DNA from: Brachypterus glaber
Lineage: Eukaryota; Arthropoda; Insecta; Coleoptera; Kateretidae
Assembly (NCBI GenBank): GCA_958510825.1
Contig: OY294050.1
Coordinates: 42,793,249 to 42,857,248, forward strand
Direction of reading: 5' to 3'
DNA: 64,000 bases
Part shown: piece after piece, positions 47,443-57,697 of the stretch
Numbering within the stretch: the first letter of the stretch is position 1
Layout: every line of letters begins with the position of its first letter
The notes under the pieces: model-generated
What the model was told of the DNA's origin: nothing
Seen by the model: the letters and a program-made list of their open reading frames with translations, nothing else
The model's database searches: none
Translations under genes and position numbers: made by a program

Positions 47443-49296
47443 GTAAATATAAAAACTAAGAAATATATATATATGGTTATTTATTTTAGACCGTCAAATA
47501 CGCCTTACTGGTCACCTGCAAGTGGAACCGCATGTGCGGCGGGCTGTATAAATGGCCATGGCATTGCCACTCTTGCCTTCCGATTCCATAAGACCAGGTG
47601 TGGAAATTGTAAGAAATGAGCTGGACGCGCATAATACGCCTCAGTTTATGGTTTATTTCTACCAGCAATGGGCGAATCAAAATATTTTCGTACATGGTCT
47701 GACTCATAGGACAAATAATTTGGTAGAGTCCTTCCATGCGCAATTTTCAAGGTAAATATAAAAACTAAGAAATATATATATGGTTATTTATTTTAGGCCG
47801 TCAAATACGCCTTACTGGTCACCTGCAAGTGGAACCGCATGTGCGGCGGGCTGTAAAAATGGGCATGGCATTGCCACTCTTGCCTCCCGATTCCATAAGA
47901 CCAGGTATGGAAATTGTAAGAAATGAGCTGGACACGAATAATGCGCCTCAGTTCATGGTTTATCTCTACCAGCAATGGACGAATCAACATATTTCCGTAC
48001 ATGGTCTGACTCATAGGACAAATAATTTGGTAGAGTCCTTCCATGCGAAATTTTCAAGGTAAATATAAAAACTAAGTAATATATATATATGGTTATTTAT
48101 TTTAGGCCGTCAAATACGCCTTACTGGTCACCTGCAAGTGGAACCGCATGTGCGGCGGGCTGTATAAATGGCCATGGCATTGCCACTCTTGCCTCCCGAT
48201 TCCATAAGACCAGGTGTGGAAATTGTAAGAAATGAGCTGGACGCGCATAATACGCCTCAGTTTATGGTTTATTTCTACCAGCAATGGGCGAATCAAAATA
48301 TTTTCGTACATGGTCTGACTCATAGGACAAATAATTTGGTAGAGTCCTTCCATGCGCAATTTTCAATGTAAATATAAAAACTAAGAAATATATATATATG
48401 GTTATTTATTTTAGGCCGTCAAATACGCCTTACTGGTCACCTGCAAGTGGAACCGCATGTGCGGCGGGCTGTAAAAATGGGCATGGCATTGCCACTCTTG
48501 CCTCCCGATTCCATAAGACCAGGTATGGAAATTGTAAGAAATGAGCTGGACACGAATAATGCGCCTCAGTTCATGGTTTATCTCTACCAGCAATGGACGA
48601 ATCAAAATATTTCCGTACATGGTCTGACTCATAGGACAAATAATTTGGTAGAGTCCTTCCATGCGCAATTTTCAAGGTAAATATAAAAACTAAGAAATAT
48701 ATATATATATGGTTATTTATTTTAGGCCGTCAAATACGCCTTACTGGTCACCTGCAAGTGGAACCGCATGTGCGGCGGGCTGTATAAATGGCCATGGCAT
48801 TGCCACTCTTGCCTCCCGATTCCATAAGACCAGGTGTGGAAATTGTAAGAAATGAGCTGGACGCGCATAATACGCCTCAGTTTATGGTTTATTTCTACCA
48901 GCAATGGGCGAATCAAAATATTTTCGTACATGGTCTGACTCATAGGACAAATAATTTGGTAGAGTCCTTCCATGCGCAATTTTCAAGGTAAATATAAAAA
49001 CTAAGAAATATATATATATGGTTATTTATTTTAGGCCGTCAAATACGCCTTACTGGTCACCTGCAAGTGGAACCGCATGTGCGGCGGGCTGTATAAATGG
49101 CCATGGCTTTGTCACTCTTGCCACCCGATTCCATAAGACCAGGTGTGGAAATTGTAAGAAATGAGCTGGACGCGCATAACACGCCTCAGTTTATGGTTTA
49201 TTTCTACCAGCAATGGGCGAATCAAAATATTTTCGTACATGGTCTGACTCATAGGACAAATAATTTGGTAGAGTCCTTCCATGCGCAATTTTCAAG
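47181..49296 (+). repeat. Array 2 core: seven 262-nt exons with 45-nt introns
   Basis: Exon bodies lie at 47181-47442, 47490-47751, 47797-48058, 48106-48367, 48415-48676, 48726-48987 and 49035-49296. Each has a TTATTTATTTTAG acceptor and AAG|GTAAAT (or AAT|GTAAAT) donor. The introns between them are 45-49 nt. Two unit types alternate. One has GTATAA (in-frame stop) with VEIVRNELDAHNTPQ and FYQQWANQNIFV. The other has GTAAAA (open) with LDTNNAPQ and QQWTNQ. The order gives a 618-bp dimeric higher-order repeat (47793 to 48411). Exon length is 87 codons plus one base, so serial splicing would shift frame. Confidence 0.85.
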
Positions 49297-49315
49297 GTAT
49301 ATATAAAAAACTCAG

Positions 49316-49358
<43 letters not shown>
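49316..49358. repeat. (TA)n microsatellite
   Basis: Expanded ATATAT run within the intron after the last array 2 core exon. Shorter ATATAT runs occupy the same place in every 45-nt intron. Confidence 0.95.
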
Positions 49359-49362
<4 letters not shown>

Positions 49363-49592
49363 CTAAGAAATATATATGGTAAAATTTTGGGTGAGATAAC
49401 AGATAAAAACTATTATTTTTCGTAATAACTTGCAATTATTGAACATAATACATAAACCATCGGGCTGTAAAATTGCAAAGGCGACAAGAAGTTAAATTAA
49501 ATAGAGGCGGCGGCACATTACTTTCAACCCCTGTAAAAAAGGACCTATTGGTGCCTAGGCACCTGTTATGGAAATGCATATCAATCCCTATA

Positions 49593-49836
49593 CACCGATA
49601 AAAAGGATTTATTTGGATATGGCCAATTAAATTATTTAGTTGTGAGTAACAAATTTGATTTGAGTCAAATAAATATTTAGTTCATCTAAACAAATATTTT
49701 AATTTTAAAATGATTTATTAATGTGAACAAAATAGTTTATTTGACAGAAATAAAATTTATTTGTCACAACCAAATAATTCAATTGGCCATGTCCCACCAA
49801 ATATTTTGTTGACACAAATAAACTGTTTTATAAGTG
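49593..49836. mobile_element. 244-bp TA-flanked MITE, CACCGATAAAA ends
   Basis: Inverted ends CACCGATAAAAAGGATTTAT and CACTTATAAAACAGTTTATT (read inward) with TA on each side. About 60% of it aligns with the element at 50222-50504 (CAAATATTTTAATT, TGATTTATTAATG). Confidence 0.7.
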
Positions 49837-49844
49837 TAGAAACC

Positions 49845-51180
49845 TATAATATTGTTTCATATGTTTCAGTAGGGAATTCTCTATGAAACGTGTAGGTGTA
49901 TACAGGTTTTCATGTTTTTGGACAAGAATTTTCCTAAAAAGGCCTATTAGAAATTTCCTATGAATCCCTATGACTTTATAGGAAAATCTCTGTTAAAACC
50001 TTTACGTTTCATAGGGATTTTCCTATTTCCCATGGAATCCTATAAAATAGTTTCATAGGTTTTTATAGGTTTAAGTAAGGAATTTACTATGAAACGTGTA
50101 GGTATCTATACTTTTTAATAGGGATTTTCCTAAAAACTCATAGGGGTCCATAGGAAATTACCAATAGGTCTCTGTAGGTCTTTATAGGGAATCCTTGTCA
50201 AAAAATATATGAAAACCTATACACTGATAAAAGAGTTTATTTGAGTCAACTAAATATTTGGTTGGATATGGTCAATTAAATTATTTGGTTGGGACAAATA
50301 AATTTTATTTGAGTCAAATAAATATTTAGTTTATGTAAACAAATATTTTAATTGCAAAATGATTTATTAATGGGAACATAATAATTTATTTGGCAGAAAT
50401 AAAATTTATTTGACTCACATAAAGTTTATTTGTCCCAACCAAATATTTAATTGGCCATATCCAACCAAATATTTAGTTGACGCAAATAAACAGTTTTATC
50501 AGTGTAGATACCCACACGTTTCATGGGAAATTATTCAAACCTATAAAACAGTTTTCGTATGTTTTTGCACAGAGATTTCCCTATTGTAAATTTCCTATTG
50601 AACCCAACGACTTTCTAGAAAAATCCCCATTAAAACCTATAGATCTCTACGGTTTATACGAAATTGCCTACTTAAACAACAATTTTATAGGATTATAGGA
50701 ATTTAAAAAAAAAACGTGCAGGTATGTACAGGTTTGGACAGGGATTTTCCCATAAGGACCCATGGAAAATTTTCTATTAAGACCTACAAAATCCTATTAT
50801 AGAATATCCGGATCTTTTTTCTGCAAGAGAAAAAAAACTTGCGCGTTTTTTCTTTTGAATTTATAAAATCGTAAGAATCAGTTTGACATTAATTTTGAGA
50901 AGATTTGATGGAATGAACCTGCGAAAATTGTGTCTGCTAAGACCTGTAAAGTTTATCAATCAGTTTCATAGGATTTAACAGGTTTGTTGTAAGAATATCT
51001 CTGTTAAAGTCTTTAGGGATATTCCTATGAAATCCTGTCATTTACAGGTTGAACCAGTGAAATGACAGAAATATTCCTATGAAGGCTCCTATAGAAATCT
51101 GTGGTAACTATTAATCCCTATAAAAACCTACAGAGGTTTTTATAGGGCTCTATAGTTGTCTATAGCTTCTGTTTTACAGG
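49845..51180. repeat. S repeat, copy 3
   Basis: Longest copy, aligned with 44890-45675 and 46070-46865. It is enlarged by the MITE 50222-50504 and by a second partial series at 49845-50100. Confidence 0.65.
50222..50504. mobile_element. 283-bp TA-flanked MITE, CACTGATAAAA ends
   Basis: Ends CACTGATAAAA(GAG)TTTATTTG and the inverted CACTGATAAAA(CTG)TTTATTTG, with TA at 50220-50221 and 50505-50506. The unoccupied site is seen in the S repeat copy 2 (CTTATAGATACCCACA near 46282), which proves insertion after the S duplication. Confidence 0.85.
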
Positions 51181-51235
51181 GGCACCACTGACATAAAACC
51201 GGCTCTGTATATATACTAATTTTTTTTATCGATAG

Positions 51236-51391
51236 ATTTGGTAGGCAGGAATCACCCAAACTTCTGGATGTTCATTCAATTTCTGCAAAAGATAGAGTTA
51301 GAGTAAAAAGTCAATGGATCAGAGTGAGAAGGGGAGATAATGTTCGCCTTCCTAAAGGAAGAAAATATGTATTACTAGATGAAAGAATTGG
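51236..51391 (+). pseudogene. MULE-like exon F (HPNFW block)
   Basis: Acceptor-like TTTTTTATCGATAG, then LVGRNHPNFWMFIQFLQK in one frame. After a shift near the CAAAAGATAGAG the other frame reads VKSQWIRVRRGDNVRLPKG and RKYVLLDERI up to ATTG|GTATTT. NHPNFW-F---L is the block that follows the catalytic Glu exon in MULE-related insect proteins, so this should be the next exon of the same gene. One frameshift separates its halves. Confidence 0.5.
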
Positions 51392-51430
51392 TATTTCTTT
51401 TTTTTATCATACAAATTTTATTTATTTTAG

Positions 51431-51692
51431 GCCGCCAAATACGCCTTACTGGTCACCTGCAAGTGGAACTGCATGTGCGACGGGCTGTAAAAATGGCCAT
51501 GACATTGCCACTATTGCCTCCCGATTCCATAAGACCAGGTATGGAAATTGTAAGAAATGAGCTGGATGCGCATAAAACGCCTCAGTTTATGGTTTATCTC
51601 TACCAGCAATGGGCGAATCAAAATATTTTCGTACATGGTCTGACTCATAGGACAAATAATGTGGTAGAGTCCTTCCATGGGAAATTTTCAAG
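51431..51692 (+). pseudogene. MULE-like exon E, copy 10, open
   Basis: Full 262 nt without stop. Differences from the array consensus include LQVELHVRRAVKMAMTLP and VVESFHGKFSR. RTNN and the Glu are intact. Flanked by TTTATTTTAG and AAG|GTAAAT. Confidence 0.65.
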
Positions 51693-51735
51693 GTAAATAT
51701 AAAAACTAAGAAATATATATGGTTATTTATTTTAG

Positions 51736-51987
51736 GCCGTCAAATACGCCTTACTGGTCACCTGCAAGTGGAACCGCTTGTGCGGCGGGCTGTAAAAATG
51801 ACCATGGCATTGAAACTTTTGCCTGCCGATTCCATATGGAAATTGTATGAAATGAGCTGGACTCGCATAATGCGCCTCAGTTTATGGTTAATCCCTACCA
51901 GCAATGGGCGAATCAAAATATTTCTGTACATGGTCTGACTCATAGGACAAATAATTTGGTGGAGTCCTTCCATGCGCAATTTTCAAG
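51736..51987 (+). pseudogene. MULE-like exon E, copy 11, 10-nt deletion
   Basis: Lacks AAGACCAGGT after CCAT, which shifts the frame in the middle; the RTNN-VESFH end is readable in its own frame. A 43-nt intron separates it from copy 10. Confidence 0.65.
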
Positions 51988-52217
51988 GTAAATATAAAAA
52001 CTAAGAAATATATATGGTTAAATTTTGGGTGAGATAGGAGATAAAAACTGGAACTTGGATTTTTTTTTTGTAAACTGTACAAATTCATGACCATCCCCTT
52101 GTATGTCCACTATTGATTATAGCGTATTTAATTATACATTTTGATGTTTTGATGTTGACAGTTACAGTAACTGAGGTAATTTAAATAAATAAACTAACTT
52201 ATCTATGATTTATTTAG

Positions 52218-52371
52218 CAACTGATCAAGCAAATTTTCAACAAAATGAAAACATTAAGCAATTTTTTACTGCAATGAGCCAAAATGTTAATGGCTTGTTG
52301 CAAGAATGGGCTCCTGATGAAGAGGTACTACCTGTGGAAGAAATTGAGGCAATAAGTGTAGATCTCGGTTA
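52218..52371 (+). pseudogene. C-terminal exon G of the MULE-like gene (probable)
   Basis: TTTATTTAG precedes 52218. The frame reads TDQANFQQNENIKQFFTAMS and QNVNGLLQEWAPDEEVLPVE, then IEAISVDLG and a stop at about 52369. It is acidic and lacks a known domain. Its acceptor, its place after exons E and F and its own stop codon suggest a last exon; the link is inference. The same segment is fused to a LINE RT fragment here and is repeated through array 3. Confidence 0.5.
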
Positions 52372-52379
52372 AATTAGTT

Positions 52380-52930
52380 TTAGGAGTCCTCAAGGTTCCA
52401 TTCTTGGACCTTTGCTTTTTCTCATTTTTACAAATGATTTGTCATACTTTATATCCGTATTAGCAGATAATTTAAAGCTTTTTTATGATGATACTACTTA
52501 TGGTATGAAGAGCAAATCATTATATTCAGTTGTTGAAAGAAACAGAGAATTGCTTTCTAGAGCAATAGAGTGGTTTAATGCTAATAAAACTGTCAAACTT
52601 ATTTTTACGCTTAGACCCTTGTATCTAGAAGTGCCACCGACACTGGACAGTGTCAAATTTCTTGGTAATGAAATTTATACTAAATTAATATGGGACCAGC
52701 ATGGTGATATGTTGGCCAATAAACTTTCCAGCTATATTTATTTATTAAGAAACCCAGTAAATAATTTATCATCCAAGATATTGCGTATATCGTATTTTTC
52801 ACTAATTCAAACTCATCTATCCTACGGTCTTTTAGCTTGGGGCACTCGAGCATAAAAAAACATATTTTTAAGCTTCAAAGAAGAGCCAGAAGAGTATTGT
52901 CTGGATTGGGTAACAGGGATGATTATAAAC
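52380..52930 (+). pseudogene. LINE RT fragment joined to exon G, unit 1
   Basis: Begins SPQGSILGPLLFLIFTNDLS directly after exon G. It has YDDTTYG in place of the usual ADDTT, then VKFLGNEIYTKLIWDQHGDM, RISYFSLIQTHLSYGLLAWG and FKLQRRARRVLSGLG, the jockey-like thumb and C-terminal region. Frame 52412-52855 is open. The 5' half of the RT, including the first catalytic Asp, is absent. Confidence 0.75.
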
Positions 52931-52984
52931 AGTGTTTTATTTCCCTTAAAATATATTGGAATGTTTAATTCATGTTAAATCAAA

Positions 52985-53195
52985 TTATAATAATAATAAT
53001 AATAATATTTATTGGAAGAAATCTTGTTTTTACAATGAATATGCATAGTATGCACGAAAATAAGTCTAGCTCTATGCAGTGGAAAATTTAGAACAGAAAA
53101 AAAAACTAAACTAGAATATAAAAACTAAACTAGACTAACCATATAACTAATAAAATAAATCAGACGTAAAGATACAAACAAACAAATCTAAATTG
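52985..53195 (-). mobile_element. LINE 3' tail (minus strand)
   Basis: (ATA)n at 52986-53010, then AT-rich sequence with AAACTAAACTAG repeats. On the minus strand this is a LINE 3' untranslated end with a microsatellite tail. It is inserted between units 1 and 2 of array 3. Confidence 0.5.
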
Positions 53196-53311
53196 ACTTG
53201 CTTGTTGCAAGAATGGGCTCCTGATGAAGAGGTACTATCTGTGGAAGAAATTGATGCAATAACTGTGGATCTGACTCGGTTAAATAAGTTTTAGGTTCCA
53301 TTCTTGGACGT

Positions 53312-53722
53312 TTGATTTTTCTCATTTTTATAAATAATTTGCCATACTTTTTATCCGTATTAGCAGATATTTTAAAGCTTTTTGCTGATGACACTACCTA
53401 TGGTGTAAAGAGCAAATTATTAAATTCAGTTGTTGAAAGAAACAGAGAAATGCTTTCTGGAGCAATGGAGTGGTTTAATACTAATAAATTAGGTCTTAAT
53501 ACAAATAAAACTGTCAACCTTATTTTTACGCTTAGACCCTTGTATCAAGAAGTGCCACCGACACCGTATAGTGCCCAATTTCTTGGTATGCAAATTGATA
53601 CTAAATTAATATGGGACCAGCATGGTGATATGTTGGCCAATAAACTTTCCAGCTATATTTATTTATTAAGAAACCTAGCAAATAATTTATCATCATATTG
53701 CGTACATCGTATTTGTCACTAA
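53312..53722 (+). pseudogene. RT fragment of array 3 unit 2
   Basis: Open for 136 codons: FLIFINNLPYFLSVL, LFADDTTYGVKSK (catalytic box intact), NTNKLGLNTNKTVNLIF and QFLGMQIDTKLIWDQHGDML, then a frameshift at SSYCVHRICH where other LINEs have KILRISY. Upstream block GSILGPL is altered (VPFLDV). It is the only array unit with an open thumb at NTNKLGLN; units 3-7 have a stop there. Confidence 0.7.
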
Positions 53723-54735
53723 TCCAAACGCATCTATCCTACGGTCTTTTAGCTTGGGGGCACTCGAGCATAAAAGAACGTATTTTTAAGCTTTTAAGCA
53801 ATTTTATACCCCAATTGTATTTTATTTATATTGTAGTTATATAGTGACGAGTGTAATTTAATTTAACACAATAAATGATTGATTGATTGATCAAGAAGGG
53901 GAAAATCATCCACTTTGGAACGATAGTGGGCTATATGCAATTATGCCATAGAGTAATCATTACAGGGTCCCAAAGATCTTTCAACTGCTCAAGCGAATTT
54001 TCAACAAAATGAAAACATTTTGCAATTTTTGACTACGATGAGCCAAAATTTTAATGGCTTGTTGCAAGAATGGGCTCCTGATGAAGAGGTACTACCTGTG
54101 GAAGAGATTGAGGCAATAACTGTAGATGACTGTTAAATTAGTTTTAGGAGTCCTCAAGGTTCCATTCTTGGGCCTTTGCTTTTTCTAATTTTTATAAATG
54201 ATTTGCAATACTTTTTATCCGTATTAGCAGATAATTTAAAGCTTTTTGCTGATGACACTACCTATTGTGTGAAGAGCAAATCATTAAATTCAGTTGTTGA
54301 AAGAAACAGGGAATTGCTTTCTAGAGCAATTGAGTGGTTTAATACTAATAAATAAAGTCTTAATACAAATAAAACTGTCAAACTTATTTTTACGCTTAGA
54401 CCCTTGTATTAAGAAGTGCCACAGACACCGGATAATGCCAAATTTCTTGGCATGCAAATTGATACTAAATTAATATGGGACCAGCATGGTGATATGTTGG
54501 CCAATAAACTTTCCAGCTATATTTATTTATTAAGAAACCTAGCAAATAATTTATCATCATATTGCGTATATCGTATTTGTCACTAATCCAAACGCATCTA
54601 TCCTACGGTCTTTTAGCTTGGGGGCACTCGAGCATAAAAGAACGTATTTTTAAGCTTTTAAGCAATTTTATACCCCAATTGTATTTTATTTATATTGTAG
54701 TTATATAGTGACGAGTGTAATTTAATTTAACACAA

Positions 54736-56585
54736 TATTCAGATGGCGCTGCGTGAGTAACAACATACTCGATATCGCTCCGTAAAAAAGTTTATAAATC
54801 TCGTAAAATAACCAGTGTAAAAATAAAATAAATTGTGCAAAAGTGAAAATAGTAGTTTCTGATTTAGTATAGTGTCTAAAATGCCTTTCACTCAATCGCA
54901 AGTACAAGATATCAAACAATTAATACAAGAAGCCATTGGCGAAGCATTCAATAATGATACGTATTTAACAAATTTTACAAGCAAGGTCGTTGAAAAACTC
55001 GACTCCAGAAAAAAATTGACGATCAACAAAAACTGATTGAGGAGCAACAAAACAAAATAGACACACTTACGCTGGAAACTAACTACTTAAAATCTAAAAT
55101 AAACGTTATAGAACAGTTTTCAAGAAGAAAAAATGTTAGAATATATGGCATCCCCGAAGTACCTAACGAAATAAATCTTAACGAAACAATTCAGAAATCC
55201 ACTAAAATGGAATTTTCTGAAGACTACATAGAAACCGTCTATAGAATTGGGAAATTTAGCGAAGTTAAAAAAGCTTATTGGTCATCTTGTTTCGTTTGCA
55301 GACGACACAGCATTAGTTTTTAATGGTAAAAATTGGTATGATGTTTATAAAAAAGCGGAATCCAATCTTATATTAGTAGACAGTTGGCTTAAATTTAGTA
55401 AGCTTACACTAAACGCGGATAAAAGTAAATTTGTAGCCTTCTCGACACAAGCAAATGGTCAGCCTGATTGCTGTGCTCTGCGGGTACATAAAAGTGATTG
55501 TGACAAAAATGGGTGTTCTTGTCCTAAAATACAAAAAACGAGTAAAATAAAATACCTAGGCTTGATTGTTGATCAACACCTAAGATGGGATGAACATGTA
55601 GCACATTTGTCCAAGAAGATACGCCAACTATTTCCTAAATTTTACATCCTACGTGATATTTTATCAAAAAGCGACATAATCTTAATTTATAAATCTTTAG
55701 TTGACTCGGTAATTAGCTATTGTATATCTATCTGGGGAGGATTACATTCCAATGCTTTAGAGTCTCTGCAGACCTCGCAAAACTCCTTGTTGAAAGTAAT
55801 TCTTCACAAAAATAAACTCTACAATTCAATTCAACTTTACAAAGACGGGAATGTATTTAATATTAAAAATCATTACATATTTAGTTGTCTAATATATGCA
55901 TTCAAACGCAAGATCCCTTGTTGTACTACTGCCGCTACACGGTTCGCACTTACTAACATGGTAATTCCATTTTTTAAAAAAAGTTTAACCCAAAGATTTG
56001 TTATTTATGCTGCCCCAAAGTTTTACAACCAGCTACCAACCGACGCTAAAGCAATAACTGATTTTTCTCGCTACAAAAAGACTATTAAGGACATCATACT
56101 CAACAAATCAATAAACTTTGATTGGCCCTTTTAAAGAGAAAGAAAAAATTAAATAAATTTAAAAAAAATTACATTAAAATTGCTATTTACATATCTTCCA
56201 CTTTTTATTTTTTATTTTTTCTTATTGGATATTTTTTGTTTTTCTTTTCTCCCCTTATTGTTTTATTATTTATTTATAGTTAATTAAATTTACACAATGC
56301 TCATCAGCACACTAGGATTAAAACTCGCTTACTAGAATATAAATTGTATTTTTATTTTTTATTTTTAAATTATATTTTGATTATTTTTTAATTTTCATAT
56401 ATATATTTTTTTTTTCTTTTCATTCAGTTATATATAAATATGTTTTGCTTAAACCAAAATGTTATTTTCTTATGTACACTGCACACAAGCTATTTTATAT
56501 GCTTAGGCAGTGCACAGAGGAATATTATTAAGTATTATAACTTGTAATTATTATTTGTCTACTGAATAAACATTATAATTTTTGG
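54736..56585 (+). mobile_element. LINE copy with ORF1 fused to RT, inserted in array 3
   Basis: The unit sequence AACACAATAAATGATTG is interrupted between 54735 and about 56586. The insert starts with TTCAGATGGCGCTGCGTGAG and ends AATAAACATTATAATTTTTG. It carries an ORF1-like region, a large internal deletion and the RT C-terminal half. Because it interrupts only one unit it is younger than the array's amplification or was not co-amplified. No clear target duplication remains. Confidence 0.75.
54881..56134 (+). pseudogene. LINE ORF1-RT deletion fusion
   Basis: ATG at 54881 opens MPFTQSQVQDIKQLIQEAIG. A frameshift in an A-run near 55005 is followed by a coiled-coil-like stretch (EEQQNKIDTLTLETNYLKSK), and then EQFSRRKNVRIYGIPEVPNE, the RNA-binding block of L1-type ORF1 proteins. 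At about 55260 the frame passes directly into RT: LVSFADDTALVF (catalytic box), SKLTLNADKSKFVAF, KIKYLGLIVDQHLRWDEHV and APKFYNQLPTDAK, to the stop at 56134. ORF1's end, endonuclease and RT fingers are missing, so a deletion joined the two in frame. The 295 codons from 55247 are fully open. Confidence 0.8.
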
Positions 56586-57460
56586 GAAAATGATTGATTG
56601 ATTGATCAAGAAGGGGAAAATCATCCACTTTGGAACGATAGTGGGCTATATGCAATTATGCCATAGAGTAATCATTACAGGGTCCCAAAGATCTTTCAAC
56701 TGCTCAAGCGAATTTTCAACAAAATGAAAACATTTTGCAATTTTTGACTACGATGAGCCAAAATTTTAATGGCTTGTTGCAAGAATGGGCTCCTGATGAA
56801 GAGGTACTACCTGTGGAAGAAATTGAGGCAATAACTGTAGATGACTGTTAAATTAGTTTTAGGAGTCCTCAAGGTTCCATTCTTGGGCCTTTGCTTTTTC
56901 TGATTTTTATAAATGATTTGCAATACTTTTTATCCGTATTAGCAGATAATTTAAAGCTTTTTGCTGATGACACTACCTATTGTGTGAAGAGCAAATCATT
57001 AAATTCAGTTGTTGAAAGAAACAGGGAATTGCTTTCTAGAGCAATTGAGTGGTTTAATACTAATAAATAAAGTCTTAATACAAATAAAACTGTCAAACTT
57101 ATTTTTACGCTTAGACCCTTGTATTAAGAAGTGCCACAGACACCGGATAATGCCAAATTTCTTGGCATGCAAATTGATACTAAATTAATATGGGACCAGC
57201 ATGGTGATATGTTGGCCAATAAACTTTCCAGCTATATTTATTTATTAAGAAACCTAGCAAATAATTTATCATCATATTGCGTATATCGTATTTGTCACTA
57301 ATCCAAACGCATCTATCCTACGGTCTTTTAGCTTGGGGGCACTCGAGCATAAAAGAACGTATTTTTAAGCTTTTAAGCAATTTTATACCCCAATTGTATT
57401 TTATTTATATTGTAGTTATATAGTGACGAGTGTAATTTAATTTAACACAATAAATGATTG

Positions 57461-57697
57461 CTACCATTCAAAGTCTCCAGATAAGGAGAGGTATGAGTAG
57501 TTGTCTACATCTAGAAATAGATGGCGCACAAGTCTACATCAATCTAATGGCTATATTCCTTTTGCGAGTAAAGTCTAAAAACGTTTTCTTAATCAGCGTG
57601 CAGAGTTGACTCTTGGTACTGAAGAGGGCCAGCAGCCCGAAACTGTCAGTCTACCAATATCTCTCTGTACGATGATTAGAAAATAGATTGATGGAAT
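57461..57697 (+). mobile_element. 237-bp insert with 12-bp TSD and hammerhead-like core
   Basis: Flanked by AATAAATGATTG (57449-57460 and 57698-57709) in array 3 unit 4; other units lack it. It contains CTGAAGA, a GGGC-CAGCA-GCCC helix and GAAA followed by CTGTC (57632-57660), in the order of a hammerhead. A TTGGTA/TACCAA pair encloses it, but the base next to the core does not pair. It may be a SINE or a retrozyme-like element. Size and TSD length resemble the insert at 23793-24010. Confidence 0.5.

Noticed and set aside
47237..48979. Repeated minus-strand frames of about 85 codons in array 2 (MRMEGLYQIICPMSQ start).
   Set aside because: They are antisense shadows of the RTNN-VESFH exon, ending where the exon does.
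43397..51987. A functional, serially spliced multi-exon protein made of repeated E exons.
   Set aside because: The 262-nt exon is not a multiple of three, several copies have TAA, and copies 1, 2 and 11 are damaged; only mutually exclusive use or no use remains possible.
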